Assembly: GCA_003222065.1 (NCBI GenBank)
Contig: QHUV01000016.1
Span: 1 to 17,031, forward strand
Source: Gemmatimonadota bacterium
GTDB lineage: Bacteria > Gemmatimonadota > Gemmatimonadetes > Gemmatimonadales > Gemmatimonadaceae
DNA: 17,031 nt
Reading direction: 5' to 3'
In this document: positions 1 through 9,086 of the stretch, in pieces
How the letters are laid out: each line of letters begins with the position of its first letter
How positions within the stretch are numbered: position 1 is the first letter of the stretch
Notes under the pieces: model-generated
The model's input: the letters and a program-made list of their open reading frames with translations, nothing else
The model's database searches: none
What the model was told of the DNA's origin: nothing
Position numbers and translations under genes: made by a program

Positions 1-1
1 G

Positions 2-2206
2 CATCCCGAAGCGCTGCCTGATCTGCTCGCGGCGTTGACGCGGTTGCGCGTCGAGGGCGTCGTTTGGAGCGGCGGCGAGCTGCTTGCCGGAGCGCAGCTA
101 CTTCGGTCGTCTCGACGAACCCGTGACGCGCTTAGCGATGAGCGACGTCCTGCCGTCCCGCGGGCCGTGTTGTCGCCATTGGCGGATCGTCTGCTCGCCG
201 CCAAGCCGCTCGAGGACAGCATCGAGCGGACGATTCACGATGACGGCACCGTCAAAGACGATGCCTCGCCAGCGCTGCGCCGCGTTAGGCGCGAACTGCG
301 CTCCGCCGAGGGTGATCTCGTTAGGCTTCTCGAGCGTGCGATCGAGAGGCTCGACCCACACCACCGTGTCTCTGACATGTCGGTCACGGTGCGCGACGGC
401 CGGTATGTGATCCCTGTGCGACGTGAGGGCCGCGGCAGTGTCGGCGGCATCGTTCACGGCGCGTCGTCCACTGGCGCCACGCTGTTCGTCGAGCCTCCAG
501 CGGCCATCGAGTTCGGAAACCGCATTCGCGAGCTCGAGGCCGAAGAGCGCGAGGAGGTCGATCGCATACTCCGCGAGCTCACCGATTCGCTTCGGCCGCA
601 TCGCGATCACTTGATCGACGCAACGGAGGCGCTCGCGACACTCGACGCGTTATTCGCCCGCGCGCGTTTCGCGATCGAGTTCCGCTGCATGGGAACGTCG
701 CTTGTCAGCGCAACCGACGGATTTGTCGCGCGCGACGGGCGTCACCCATTGCTCCTCGCGCAGGGGCTCGATGTCGTTCCCTTTGATCTCGAAATGAGCG
801 CGGGCGAGCGGACGCTTCTCGTCTCAGGGCCCAACACGGGCGGCAAGACGGTGCTGCTCAAGGCGCTGGCATTGATCTCGGCGATGGCGCAGTCGGGGAT
901 TCCGGCGCCGACGAACGCCGAGAGTCGCATCGCCATTTACGATGACTTCTTCGCGGACATCGGCGACGAGCAGTCGATCGAAGCGAGTCTTTCCACGTTC
1001 AGCGCCCACGTCAAGAATCTGTCCGAGATCATGCGACTCGCCTCGCCCGCGTCGCTGGTGCTCATCGATGAGCTGGGATCGGGGACGGACCCGGTCGAGG
1101 GATCGGCGTTAGGCTGGGCGGTGCTCGAGGAGCTCACGCAGCGTGGCACGATGACAATCGCTACGACTCACCTCGGTGCACTCAAGGAGCTAGCGACACA
1201 GGTGAGTGGAGTCGTAAATGCGTCACTACAGTTCGATGCCGACGCGCTCGCCCCGACGTATCGGCTGATCAAGGGAATTCCCGGCCGGTCATACGGCATT
1301 TCGATCGCGCGTCGATTAGCCCTGCCCGAACACGTCGTCTCGCGAGCTGAAGAACGGTTGCCGCGCCAGGAACGCGACGTCGCGGCGCTGATCGAGCAGC
1401 TCGAGCAGAGAGCCGAGGCACTCACCACCAGCGAGCAGGAAACCGCGGCGGTGCTCGAGGATGCGAGGTCGCGCATGGCGGACCTCGCGCGCCGGGAGCG
1501 CAACGTTCGAGAGCGAGAGCGTCGTGCCGAGCGCGAATCGCGGCAAGAGGCGAGACGCTATTTGCTGGACGCGCGGCAGGAGATCGAGCGTACGCTGCGG
1601 GATCTCAAACGAACGGAAAGCGAAGCGCTGGAGGCAGCCGGTCGCGAGGCACGCCAACGCGCCGAGCAGCTGGCCGCGCAGCAATCGGCCGAGCTGGATC
1701 GTCTCGAGCGTGAAGAAGCGAATCTCGCGAAGCGCGATCGCGCGACGCCGCCCCGAGGGACCGGACGTGAGATCGTCGCCGGAAGTTGGGTCGACGTTGC
1801 GACCCTCGGAGGCAAAGCGGCTCGCGTCGTCGAGTTGCGTGAGAGCAGCGCGGTGGTAACCGTTGGTGCAATCAAGATGACCGTACCCCTCACGGCGTTG
1901 ACACCCAGCGATTCGGCGCCAACGGACGTCGCCGTGGCGTGGACGGCTGATCTCCCCGATGCGCCGGCCGCGAGCGAGATCGACGTCCGCGGAATGCGCG
2001 CTGACGAGGCGGAGGGGATCGTGATGCAAGCGTTGGACGCCGCGATTCGTGCCGATCTGCGCTCCCTGCGTATCATTCACGGGAAGGGAACGGGCGCGCT
2101 TCGCGAGCGCGTCAACGAAATGTTGAAGAAGGACACGCGAGTGAAGCAGTTCCGTCTTGGCGCCTGGAACGAGGGAGGCGCCGGAGTCACCGTCGCCGAG
2201 CTCTGA
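2..2206 (+). CDS. mutS2: MutS2 family ATPase/endonuclease, 5' end outside window
   Basis: MutS2 is a MutS paralogue that acts on branched DNA or on collided ribosomes rather than in mismatch repair. The frame is open back to the first bases of the window, so the true start lies upstream and roughly 50 residues are missing relative to the usual ~780-800. Seen: a Walker A motif GPNTGGKT at 827-850, a Walker B motif LVLIDE ending near 1072, the downstream ATTHLG motif, then a long Arg/Glu-rich coiled coil (about 1350-1740). A C-terminal Smr domain begins at IDVRG (about 1980) and carries HGKGTG at 2078-2095. The Smr domain and the absence of an N-terminal mismatch-recognition domain separate it from MutS. 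Its TGA overlaps the dnaG ATG by one base (TGATG), which suggests translational coupling. Confidence 0.95.
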   Translation, partial: HPEALPDLLAALTRLRVEGVVWSGGELLAGAQLLRSSRRTRDALSDERRPAVPRAVLSPLADRLLAAKPLEDSIERTIHDDGTVKDDASPALRRVRRELRSAEGDLVRLLERAIERLDPHHRVSDMSVTVRDGRYVIPVRREGRGSVGGIVHGASSTGATLFVEPPAAIEFGNRIRELEAEEREEVDRILRELTDSLRPHRDHLIDATEALATLDALFARARFAIEFRCMGTSLVSATDGFVARDGRHPLLLAQGLDVVPFDLEMSAGERTLLVSGPNTGGKTVLLKALALISAMAQSGIPAPTNAESRIAIYDDFFADIGDEQSIEASLSTFSAHVKNLSEIMRLASPASLVLIDELGSGTDPVEGSALGWAVLEELTQRGTMTIATTHLGALKELATQVSGVVNASLQFDADALAPTYRLIKGIPGRSYGISIARRLALPEHVVSRAEERLPRQERDVAALIEQLEQRAEALTTSEQETAAVLEDARSRMADLARRERNVRERERRAERESRQEARRYLLDARQEIERTLRDLKRTESEALEAAGREARQRAEQLAAQQSAELDRLEREEANLAKRDRATPPRGTGREIVAGSWVDVATLGGKAARVVELRESSAVVTVGAIKMTVPLTALTPSDSAPTDVAVAWTADLPDAPAASEIDVRGMRADEAEGIVMQALDAAIRADLRSLRIIHGKGTGALRERVNEMLKKDTRVKQFRLGAWNEGGAGVTVAEL

Positions 2207-4058
2207 TGATACCCGACGAAATCGTCGATCGCGTTCGTGACGAAGCGGACATCGTCGAGATCATCGGCGAGTTCGTGAAGCTGAAGCGCGTCGGTACGAG
2301 CTTTCGCGGGCCATGTCCATTTCATCACGGTAAGCACGACAATTTCTCCGTATTGCCGCGCGGCACGTTTAATTGCTTCGTGTGCGGCGAGAAGGGAAAT
2401 GTCTTCACCTTTCTGCAGAAGCACCTCGGGCTCGACTTTGTCGAGGCCGTGAAGTGGGTGGGCGCGAGGATCGGCGTGGAAGTGCGCGAGGTGTCGCGCC
2501 AGCAGGAAGGTCCGGATCCGCGTGAGCCGTTGTGGGAGGTGAACGCGGCAGCGAGCGAGTTTTTTCGGCGACACCTGTGGGAGGAGCCGGGCGGCGCCGC
2601 GGCGCGCGCCTACGTCGAGGGGCGCGGCATTACCCGGGAGGATGCGGAGCGCTTTACCCTTGGCTTCGCGCCCCGCGACGGCACGCCACTCCGCGAGCAC
2701 CTTCGCAGTCTCGGCTTCGACGACGGGCAACAGCTCGCCGCGGGCATGCTCGTTAGGCGCGAAGGGAGCGACGAGCTGCGCGTCCGCTTTCGGCACCGTC
2801 TCATGTTCCCGATCTTCGATCTGCGCGAGCACGTCGTCGGTTTTGGGGGGCGCGTATTGGGCGAGGGCGAGCCGAAATACCTCAACTCCTCCGAGTCAGA
2901 GATCTTTGCGAAGCGACGGCTGCTGTATGGCTTGAACTGGGCGAAACAGTCGATCCGCAAGGCAGACCGATTGTTGCTCGTCGAAGGCTATTTCGATCTG
3001 ATTCGTCTCGTGCTTGCCGGAATCGATGAAGTCGTCGCGCCACTCGGCACGGCCCTAACCGAGGCGCAGGCGTCGCTCATTCGTAAGTACACGAAGAATG
3101 TGTTTTTGCTCTATGATAGCGACACCGCCGGCCAGAAGGCGACATTTCGTGCCGGTGACGAATTGCTCCGCAACGGCGCCAGCGTCCGCGTCGTTTCGCT
3201 GCCTGACGGAGAGGACCCCGATTCATTCGTCGCCAGCCAAGGCGCGGAAGGCCTGGAGCGCGAGATTGCGCAATCGATCGATGTGTTCGATCGCAAGATT
3301 CAAATTCTCGAACGCGGTGGGTGGTTTTCTGATCTTCGGCACAAGCGCCAGGCGCTCGATAAATTGCTTCCGTCCATTCGCGCGACGACCGATCGCATCA
3401 TGCGTGATCTCTATGTTGCCAGAACCAGTGAGGAGATCGCATCATGCGTGATCTCTATGTTGCCAGAACCAGTGAGGTCGCGGGCGTCTCGCGGGACCTC
3501 CTCGAGCGCGAGCTCGCCGGGGCTCAGCCGAGCACTGCGAGACCGACGGAGAGCGAAATCGCGCCGCCACCGGTGCGTCGGGCGCGCGCGCGCGATCGAC
3601 GCGAGAATCGCCGAGCGGCGGGTGTGCGCGCGGAGCGCGAACTGCTCCGCGTGATGCTCCACGATCGGCGGTATGTGGAGCTCGTGGCAGAGCGCTTGGG
3701 ATCCGCGAGCTTCCGAGATCAGGCGTATCGGACGATCTTCACGGAGCTCGTCGCGCTAGGCCCCGAGGCGACGATCGGCGAGATTGCAGGTGCGTTCGAC
3801 GAGGAGACGATCGAGGTTCTCGAGGAGCTTCTCGGCGAAGCGGGCGGGCTCGATCGCGCGAACGAGATCGTCGATGGGAGCGTGAACGCGATGGCGTCGC
3901 GCGATCTCGACGCGCGGCTCCATGCGATCGATCGTGAGATGCCGCTCGCGGCGGCGGAAGAGAAAGACGATCTGATTCGGGAGAAGGAGCAGCTGCTCCG
4001 GCAGATGCAGGCACTTGGACGCGGGCGCTTTAAGTCGTTTCGCGCATCGACATCTTGA
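2206..4058 (+). CDS. dnaG: DNA primase DnaG, interrupted by a frameshift
   Basis: DnaG makes RNA primers at the replication fork. Seen in the first frame (2206-3654): a CHC2 zinc ribbon with C37, H40, C57 and C60, the primase catalytic core, and a TOPRIM fold with E260 in LLLVEGYFDLI and D304/D306 in YDSDTAG. At 3391-3477 a 43-bp sequence is present twice with period 44, which shifts the frame. The first frame then runs about 72 aberrant residues to a stop at 3652-3654. The true C-terminus continues in another frame from 3444 to 4058 and holds the helicase-binding region. Deleting one 44-bp period gives one continuous 602-residue protein, the normal length for DnaG. dnaG is essential, so an assembly or sequencing error, or a second copy elsewhere, is more likely than a dead gene. 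Confidence 0.92.
3391..3477 (+). repeat. 44-bp-period tandem duplication inside dnaG
   Basis: Bases 3391-3433 and 3435-3477 are identical over 43 bases and are separated by a single A at 3434. Each copy begins GATCGCATCATGCG and ends CCAGTGAGG. The period of 44 is not a multiple of three, so the second copy throws dnaG out of frame. Copy 1 is in frame with the N-terminal part, and copy 2 is in frame with the C-terminal part. Both encode the same DRIMRDLYVARTSE stretch in their own frame, which marks this as a duplication of primase coding sequence. Confidence 0.97.
3444..4058 (+). CDS. dnaG: DnaG C-terminal segment, displaced frame
   Basis: This is the downstream part of the same primase gene, listed because it can stand as a separate frame with an ATG inside the second repeat copy. 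It begins in the repeat (MRDLYVARTSE), continues through VAGVSRDLLERELAG and a charged, low-complexity linker, and then reads ERELLRVMLHDRRYVELVAERLG. That last stretch resembles the helical DnaB-binding domain at the end of bacterial DnaG. No convincing ribosome-binding site precedes 3444. A separate protein would have neither the zinc ribbon nor the catalytic core. It should be treated as the 3' part of dnaG, not as an independent gene. Confidence 0.85.
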   Translation: MRDLYVARTSEVAGVSRDLLERELAGAQPSTARPTESEIAPPPVRRARARDRRENRRAAGVRAERELLRVMLHDRRYVELVAERLGSASFRDQAYRTIFTELVALGPEATIGEIAGAFDEETIEVLEELLGEAGGLDRANEIVDGSVNAMASRDLDARLHAIDREMPLAAAEEKDDLIREKEQLLRQMQALGRGRFKSFRASTS

Positions 4059-4073
4059 ACCGAAGGAGGCGGA

Positions 4074-4778
4074 GTGCATCCAGACGTCGCGGCATTGCTC
4101 GCCGTACAGACTGACGATATCGAGATTCACGGATTGGAGGAGCGGCTTGCGGCACTAATGCCGCGGCTTGACACAATCGTCAAAGAGCAAGAACGCGCCG
4201 CGGCGACGCTCGATCGGGCTCGTCAAGCGGTGGACGCCGAGGAGCGCCGTCAGCGCGAGGTGCGCGGCCGGCTCGATCAATATCGCCAGCTCGAGGAGCG
4301 CAACCAGGCGCAGCTGAACGCCGTCACGAGCGCGCGCGAAGCCACGGCCGCGACGGCGCAACTGGATCAAGCGCGAAAGATGATCGGCGAGGCACAGCGG
4401 GAGCTCGACGGCATCTCGCATCGCTTGACCGATCTGCGCCACGCCGTCACCGACAGCGATCACGCCCTGCGTGACATCGAACGCGCTCAGAAGGAGCTGC
4501 GCGCCTCGCTCGACGCGGACCGCGCGACGATCGAAGCCCAGCTCGCCGAGCTGCATAAGCATCGCGACGAGCGCGCCGTGAGCGTCCCGCGGTCTCTGCT
4601 TGTCCGCTACGACCGCATTCGTTCACACAAACGTGTCCACGCCGTCTTCCCGCTACGCGGGCACTCGTGCGCCAACTGCGATACCGTGCTGCCGTTGCAG
4701 CGGCGAAGCGCGATGGCCGGGAGCGGGGCGACCGAAGTCTGCGAGGGTTGCGGCGTGCTCCTGTACGCGGGCGAATGA
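4074..4778 (+). CDS. Coiled-coil C4-type zinc ribbon protein (DUF164/CT398-like)
   Basis: This is a 234-residue protein. Its first ~180 residues are a long heptad-rich coiled coil dense in Arg, Glu, Ala and Gln. A zinc ribbon follows, with C199-x2-C202 (HSCANC) and C223-x2-C226 (VCEGCG), ending at the C-terminus. This architecture fits the zf-RING_7/DUF164 family, whose members (for example CT398 and HP0958) are described as nucleic-acid- or chaperone-associated scaffold proteins. No enzymatic role is claimed. A GTG start is chosen because a strong AAGGAGG ribosome-binding site lies at 4063-4069, four bases upstream. The gene follows the dnaG stop by 15 bases and is probably cotranscribed with it. 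Confidence 0.85.
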   Translation: MHPDVAALLAVQTDDIEIHGLEERLAALMPRLDTIVKEQERAAATLDRARQAVDAEERRQREVRGRLDQYRQLEERNQAQLNAVTSAREATAATAQLDQARKMIGEAQRELDGISHRLTDLRHAVTDSDHALRDIERAQKELRASLDADRATIEAQLAELHKHRDERAVSVPRSLLVRYDRIRSHKRVHAVFPLRGHSCANCDTVLPLQRRSAMAGSGATEVCEGCGVLLYAGE

Positions 4779-4781
4779 TGC

Positions 4782-4808
4782 TTGTTCGAGGCTAACACCG
4801 GCCATACT
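4782..4808 (+). promoter_or_regulatory. Candidate promoter for recJ, possibly leaderless
   Basis: A TTGTTC -35-like box at 4782-4787 and a CATACT -10-like box at 4803-4808 are separated by 15 bases. The GTG of recJ starts eight bases after the -10, so transcription could begin at or next to the start codon. No Shine-Dalgarno sequence is visible before this GTG. The match is weak and the spacing is short. Confidence 0.3.
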
Positions 4809-4816
4809 TTTCGCGC

Positions 4817-6550
4817 GTGACCGCACCCGTTGCGCGAGCGCGCCCGAAACATCGCTGGATCATTCCCGACCGGCCGGACCCGGCGGCCGTCGCTCGTCTG
4901 CAGGAGGAGCTGCATCTGCCGGAGCCGCTCTGCCGTCTGCTCGCGACGCGCGGCCTGGCCGACATCGACGTGGCGAAGGTGTACCTCCGGCCGCGGCTCG
5001 ATCAGCTCCACGATCCGTGCCTGATGCTCGACCTCGATCGCGCCGTCGAGCGGCTCGAGCGCGCGATTCGCGATGGTGAGCAAATACTCATTCACGGCGA
5101 CTACGACGTCGACGGGATGTGCTCGACGACCCTGCTGACGCGGACGCTACGTATGCTCGGGGCGTCGGTGATTCCATTCATTCCCCGGCGCATCGAGGAC
5201 GGATACGATCTAGGGGCCGCTGGTGTCGAGGCTGCCTTACGAGCGGGCGTGCGCGTCGTCGTCACCTGCGATTGTGGGACGAGCGCGCACGAGCCGGTGC
5301 GTGCGCTGCAGGATGCCGGCGTCGACGTCATCATCTCCGATCATCACCTGCCGAGCGGCGGCGTGCTACCCGCCGCGTACGCGGTGCTGAACCCGAAGCG
5401 ACCTGGCTGCACGTCACCCGACCGAGATCTGGCCGCCGTCGGCGTCGCGTTCAAGCTGGCGCTGGCGCTGGTCCGCAAGCGCGGCGGCAATGAGAACGCC
5501 GTCTACCGCATGCTCGATCTCGTCGCGTTGGCGACAATTGCCGACATCGCCCCGTTGCGCGGAGAGAATCGCGTGCTCGCGCGCTATGGCTTGAAGATGC
5601 TCAACGAGACGAACAACATCGGGCTTCGGGCGTTGATTCGCGCCGCCGGGCTCGCCGATCGACAGATCACCGCCGGCCGCGTTGGTTTCATTCTCGCACC
5701 GCGCCTCAACGCCGTCGGGCGCATGGGTCATGCGTTGCGCGGCGTCGACCTTCTCCTCACCGACGACGAGCACCACGCCAACGCCATCGCCCGCGATCTC
5801 GAGGAGCTGAACGAGCACCGGCAGGAGGTGGATCGGGCGACGCTCGTGCGTGCCCGCGAGCTGCTCTCCGGCATCGATATGGATGAAAGCTACGGCATCG
5901 TACTCGCCGAGGAGGGCTGGCATCCTGGTGTGATCGGCATCGTCGCGTCGCGGATCGTCGAGGAATTCGGCCGGCCGACGGTTCTGGTCGCGCTCGAGGG
6001 AGACGTGGGAAAGGGATCCGGTCGTTCGATTCCCGCATTCGATCTGCACGCCGGGCTCAGTCAATGCCGGGATCTGCTGGAACGCTTCGGCGGCCACCGA
6101 TCCGCGGCAGGCATAACGATCACGCGCGAGCAGCTGCCCGCCTTCGCGGCCCGGTTCAATGCGATTGCTCGCGAGCGTCTCACACCCGACGATCTGATCC
6201 CGGAGCTGCGCTCCGATCTCGAGGTGACGTTAGGCGAGCTGACGTTCCAGCTCGAGGCGCTCCTCCGACATGTCGAGCCATGCGGCGTTGGAAATCCATC
6301 GCCGGTGTTGGTCGCGCGTCACGTCACGGTGGCGGCGCCACCGCGCGTCGTCGGCAAGGAGCAGGAACACCTCAAGCTGCGACTCGCCGACGAGACGGGT
6401 AGTCAACTCGAGGCGCTCGGGTGGGGAATGGCGGCGCGCGCAACGGAGCTCGAGCAAGGTGCCACCCTGGACGTCGCCTTCCGCCTCGAGAGCGACGAAT
6501 GGAACGGCGAGAAGCGCCTGCAGGCCCGCCTCGCCGATTTCCGCGCATAG
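4817..6550 (+). CDS. recJ: Single-stranded-DNA-specific exonuclease RecJ
   Basis: RecJ is a 5'-3' single-strand DNA exonuclease of the DHH superfamily that acts in recombination and mismatch/base-excision repair. Seen in the 577-residue product: motif I GDYDVDG (D95, D97, D99), CDCGTS, the DHH motif D175-H176-H177 in VIISDHHLP, motif IV ATIADIAPL, then APRLNAVGRMG. The DHHA1 domain follows with HPGVIGIVASRIVE and FGGH (G425, G426, H427). The final ~110 residues fit the OB-fold DNA-binding domain. Length matches the family. The GTG start gives a natural N-terminus and has no visible ribosome-binding site. It is followed 12 bases later by rsmD. Confidence 0.96.
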   Translation: MTAPVARARPKHRWIIPDRPDPAAVARLQEELHLPEPLCRLLATRGLADIDVAKVYLRPRLDQLHDPCLMLDLDRAVERLERAIRDGEQILIHGDYDVDGMCSTTLLTRTLRMLGASVIPFIPRRIEDGYDLGAAGVEAALRAGVRVVVTCDCGTSAHEPVRALQDAGVDVIISDHHLPSGGVLPAAYAVLNPKRPGCTSPDRDLAAVGVAFKLALALVRKRGGNENAVYRMLDLVALATIADIAPLRGENRVLARYGLKMLNETNNIGLRALIRAAGLADRQITAGRVGFILAPRLNAVGRMGHALRGVDLLLTDDEHHANAIARDLEELNEHRQEVDRATLVRARELLSGIDMDESYGIVLAEEGWHPGVIGIVASRIVEEFGRPTVLVALEGDVGKGSGRSIPAFDLHAGLSQCRDLLERFGGHRSAAGITITREQLPAFAARFNAIARERLTPDDLIPELRSDLEVTLGELTFQLEALLRHVEPCGVGNPSPVLVARHVTVAAPPRVVGKEQEHLKLRLADETGSQLEALGWGMAARATELEQGATLDVAFRLESDEWNGEKRLQARLADFRA

Positions 6551-6562
6551 CCCCGTCGCGCG

Positions 6563-7078
6563 GTGCGCATCGTCGCCGGCCGCTGGCGGGGACGCACGAT
6601 CGAGCCGCCCGCCGATCCGCGGGTTAGACCCACGGCGGATCGCGTTCGCGAGGCGTGGATGAGCAGCGTGATGCCCGATCTGCCCGGTGCGCGCGTGCTC
6701 GATCTGTTCGCCGGCTCGGGCGCACTCGGACTCGAAGCATTGTCTCGCGGGGCGGCAGTCGCTGAATTCGTCGACGTCGGAGCGAAGAGTCTCCGCGCCC
6801 TCCGCGCGAACGCGCTCTCGCTAGGCGCGGGTGCAGCGGCCGTGATCCATCGCGCCGATGCCCTGCGCTTTGTTGCGGCGCTCGAGCCGCACGCGTTCGA
6901 CGTCGCCTTCGCGGACCCTCCTTACGGTTTGGGCCTCGCGACGCGTCTCGCGCAGCAATGGCTGGAGAAACGGTTTGCCGCCGTCCTTGGCATCGAGCAT
7001 CGGGTGAATGAAGTGCTACCGGGTAGCGAGGACCGCAGAAAATACGGCGACACCGTGGTGACGCTGTACAGGGGCTAG
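6563..7078 (+). CDS. rsmD: 16S rRNA (guanine(966)-N(2))-methyltransferase RsmD
   Basis: RsmD methylates G966 of 16S rRNA using S-adenosylmethionine. The 171-residue product opens with MRIVAGRWRGRTI, the classic N-terminus of this family. It then shows RPTADRVREAW, the SAM-binding LDLFAGSGALGLEALSRGA and the catalytic DPPY tetrad at D118-Y121. It is slightly shorter than the E. coli enzyme (198 residues). The GTG start directly encodes the conserved N-terminus and lacks a clear ribosome-binding site, so coupling to recJ is likely. Adjacency to coaD is a common bacterial arrangement. Its TAG stop lies inside a GGGGCTAG element that belongs to the inverted repeat downstream. Confidence 0.94.
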   Translation: MRIVAGRWRGRTIEPPADPRVRPTADRVREAWMSSVMPDLPGARVLDLFAGSGALGLEALSRGAAVAEFVDVGAKSLRALRANALSLGAGAAAVIHRADALRFVAALEPHAFDVAFADPPYGLGLATRLAQQWLEKRFAAVLGIEHRVNEVLPGSEDRRKYGDTVVTLYRG

Positions 7079-7153
7079 CGGCTTGGGGCTAGGGTTTGGG
7101 GAATAAGCGATTAAGGTTGAGCCCTAGCCCCGAGGCCTCGGCCCTATCCCCTA
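7070..7153 (+). repeat. Nested inverted repeat between rsmD and coaD
   Basis: An inner perfect pair, GGGGCTAGGG at 7085-7094 and CCCTAGCCCC at 7122-7131, encloses an AT-richer loop. An outer imperfect pair joins AGGGGCTAG (7070-7078) with CTATCCCCT (7145-7153), eight of nine positions pairing. All arms are variants of one GGGGCTAG word. No T-tract follows, so this is not a canonical intrinsic terminator. It could be a REP-like palindromic repeat, an mRNA-processing or stability hairpin, or a weak terminator. The interval holds no gene. Confidence 0.75.
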
Positions 7154-7161
7154 GTCTTCTC

Positions 7162-7662
7162 GTGCGCATCGCCATCTACGCCGGCAGCTTCGACCCAATC
7201 ACGCGCGGACACGAGGATCTCGTGGCGCGGAGCCTCGAGTTCGTCGACCGTGTCATCGTTGCGGTGGCGACGAATGTGTCAAAGCAGCCGTTGTTCACCG
7301 TCGGCGAGCGGGTGCAGCTGATTCGTGCCGCGCTCGATAACGAATCGCGCGTCGAGGTGAAACAGTTCAGCGGCCTTCTCGTCGACTTCGCGCGCACGGC
7401 CAAGGCGCAACTTCTCATTCGCGGCTTGCGCGCCGTGAGCGATTTCGAATACGAGTATAAGATGGCGCTCATGAATCGGCATCTGTCGCCGGGCCTGGAG
7501 ACGGTGTTCATGGTGCCCTCGCTCGACACGACGTATATCAGCGCGAGCCTCGTCCGCGAGGTCGCCCGATTCGGTGGCGAGATTACCGATCTCGTGCACC
7601 CCGTCGTCGCGGCGGCGCTCCGCGAGAAGTTCGGCAAAGGGTCGGAGTCGCGGCGCGGGTGA
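7162..7662 (+). CDS. coaD: Pantetheine-phosphate adenylyltransferase CoaD
   Basis: CoaD catalyses the penultimate step of coenzyme A synthesis, joining ATP and 4'-phosphopantetheine to give dephospho-CoA. The 166-residue protein begins [21 protein letters not shown], with the nucleotidyltransferase TRGH motif. It contains [36 protein letters not shown] and the C-terminal ISASLVRE motif, a version of ISSTxxR. The frame is open further upstream to 7096, but those residues come from the palindromic intergenic repeat. The GTG at 7162 gives the usual ~160-residue length and the conserved N-terminus. The stop overlaps pta by four bases (GTGA). Confidence 0.95.
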   Translation: MRIAIYAGSFDPITRGHEDLVARSLEFVDRVIVAVATNVSKQPLFTVGERVQLIRAALDNESRVEVKQFSGLLVDFARTAKAQLLIRGLRAVSDFEYEYKMALMNRHLSPGLETVFMVPSLDTTYISASLVREVARFGGEITDLVHPVVAAALREKFGKGSESRRG

Positions 7663-8705
7663 GCTTTCTCGATTCGGTGCGCGTACGCGCGAGCGCGACG
7701 CGCCGACGGATCGCCTTTCCCGAGTCGGCTGATGAGCGGACGCTCACGGCGGTCGAAGCGCTCGCGCGCCAGCGCGTCGTGGCGCCAGTGCTGATCCTCG
7801 ATCCCCAGCGACCCGATTCACACGCCGGCGCGCGCGCGTTGCAGACTGACGGCGTCGAGGTCATCGATCCAAAGGGGGACCCGCGGCGCGAGTGGGCAGC
7901 CGCCGAGCTATTGGCCGCCAGGCGCGCCAAGGGACTGAGCGAAGAAGAGGCCGCGAGGCTTGCGGAACAGAGTCTCTTTTTTGCCGACGCTCTCGTGCGT
8001 CGCGGAGAGGTCGACGGATGCGTGGCAGGGGCGACGCATTCCACCGCCGACGTCTTACGGGCGGCGCTCTGGCTCATCGGTCCAGCCGCCGGCGTGCGCA
8101 CGGTCTCGAGCGCGTTCTACATGGTGACACGACCGTTTCGCGGAACGGCAGAACCCGAGGTGTTGACGTTCACTGATTGCGCTGTCGTTCCGTATCCAAC
8201 GGCGACGCAAGTCGCGGACATTGCCATCGCCGCGGCCGCGGACCGCGCACGCATAGTTGGCGACGAGCCGTGCGTAGCGCTCCTCTCTTTTAGCACTAAA
8301 GGCAGCGCTGATGGGCCCACCGTCCGCTTGATGACGGACGCATTGTCCGAGTTGCGGCAGCGCGCGCCGCATCTGATCGTGGACGGAGAATTGCAAGGTG
8401 ATGCCGCGCTCGTCAGTGACGTGGGGCTGCGCAAGGCTCCCGGAAGTCCGGTCGCCGGGCGCGCGAACGTGCTCGTCTTCCCAACGTTGGATGCGGGAAA
8501 CATCGCGTACAAGCTGGTGCAGCGACTCGGCGGCGCGACCGCCATTGGTCCAATCATTCAAGGATTGCGACGACCGTGCAGCGATCTCTCGCGCGGAGCG
8601 ACCTGGAATGACATTTTTCACGTGGCGGGGATTACCGCGCTGCAAGCGGACGATGCGTCCCCGCCCCCGCGATCTGCTAAAGTCCCGTTAGGAGAAACAT
8701 CATGA
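7659..8705 (+). CDS. pta: Phosphate acetyltransferase (short, catalytic-domain-only type)
   Basis: This enzyme interconverts acetyl-CoA and acetyl phosphate. The 348-residue protein matches the short Pta form with no N-terminal regulatory domain. Seen: [12 protein letters not shown] near the N-terminus, [29 protein letters not shown], and the family signature around [16 protein letters not shown] followed by [18 protein letters not shown], then a C-terminal [11 protein letters not shown]. The GTG start overlaps the coaD stop, and its TGA overlaps the ATG of the STAS gene (ATGA), so the three are translationally coupled. No acetate kinase gene is in the window. Next to coaD it forms a small CoA/acetyl-CoA cluster. 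Confidence 0.94.
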   Translation: MSFLDSVRVRASATRRRIAFPESADERTLTAVEALARQRVVAPVLILDPQRPDSHAGARALQTDGVEVIDPKGDPRREWAAAELLAARRAKGLSEEEAARLAEQSLFFADALVRRGEVDGCVAGATHSTADVLRAALWLIGPAAGVRTVSSAFYMVTRPFRGTAEPEVLTFTDCAVVPYPTATQVADIAIAAAADRARIVGDEPCVALLSFSTKGSADGPTVRLMTDALSELRQRAPHLIVDGELQGDAALVSDVGLRKAPGSPVAGRANVLVFPTLDAGNIAYKLVQRLGGATAIGPIIQGLRRPCSDLSRGATWNDIFHVAGITALQADDASPPPRSAKVPLGETS

Positions 8706-9034
8706 GCTTCGCGATCACGAAGGAGGCAGAAGTCGTTGTTGTGGATGTCGAGGGCCAGCTCATCGTCGGCAATCGGCAGGAACTGAAGCAAAAGGTGCTG
8801 GACGAGCTGGAGCGGGGTGAGAAGAAGTTCCTCATCGACTTCTCGCAGACGGGATACATCGACAGCTCCGGCCTGGGCGTGCTCGTGTCATTATCGAAAA
8901 AGATTCGCGAGCAGGGAGGGGAGCTCCGGCTGGCGAACCTCAACGACGACCTCAAGACGCTTTTCGAGCTGACGAAGCTCGACACTCTCTTCCAGATCGC
9001 GGATACGCGCGAGCGCGCGCTGGAGAGCTTCTGA
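8702..9034 (+). CDS. STAS-domain anti-sigma factor antagonist (RsbV/SpoIIAA-like)
   Basis: This is a 110-residue single STAS domain. In partner switching the unphosphorylated protein binds the anti-sigma kinase and frees the sigma factor, while phosphorylation on a conserved Ser blocks this. Seen: the family core [18 protein letters not shown], with S55 in the position of phosphorylated Ser58 of Bacillus subtilis SpoIIAA, and a C-terminal [12 protein letters not shown] segment. The ATG has a good AGGAG ribosome-binding site just upstream within the pta tail. The anti-sigma ATPase and a PP2C phosphatase follow directly, giving a complete regulatory set without an adjacent sigma factor. Confidence 0.93.
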   Translation: MSFAITKEAEVVVVDVEGQLIVGNRQELKQKVLDELERGEKKFLIDFSQTGYIDSSGLGVLVSLSKKIREQGGELRLANLNDDLKTLFELTKLDTLFQIADTRERALESF

Positions 9035-9086
9035 CACCCGGCTCGCTGGCGCGGCGACGAGAGACTCCTGGTTGCCGCGAGAGGGC

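Noticed and set aside
1316..2080. Long minus-strand frames opposite mutS2, the anti-sigma/phosphatase genes, the deiminase fusion and the MBL gene
   Set aside because: They are low-complexity Arg-rich shadows of well-supported + strand genes, common in high-GC DNA, with no recognisable domains.
3391..3477. Programmed frameshifting in dnaG
   Set aside because: There is no slippery run or downstream structure. The exact 44-bp duplication fully accounts for the frame change.
7096..7161. Upstream extension of CoaD
   Set aside because: The extra residues come from the palindromic intergenic repeat. The conserved CoaD N-terminus begins at GTG 7162.
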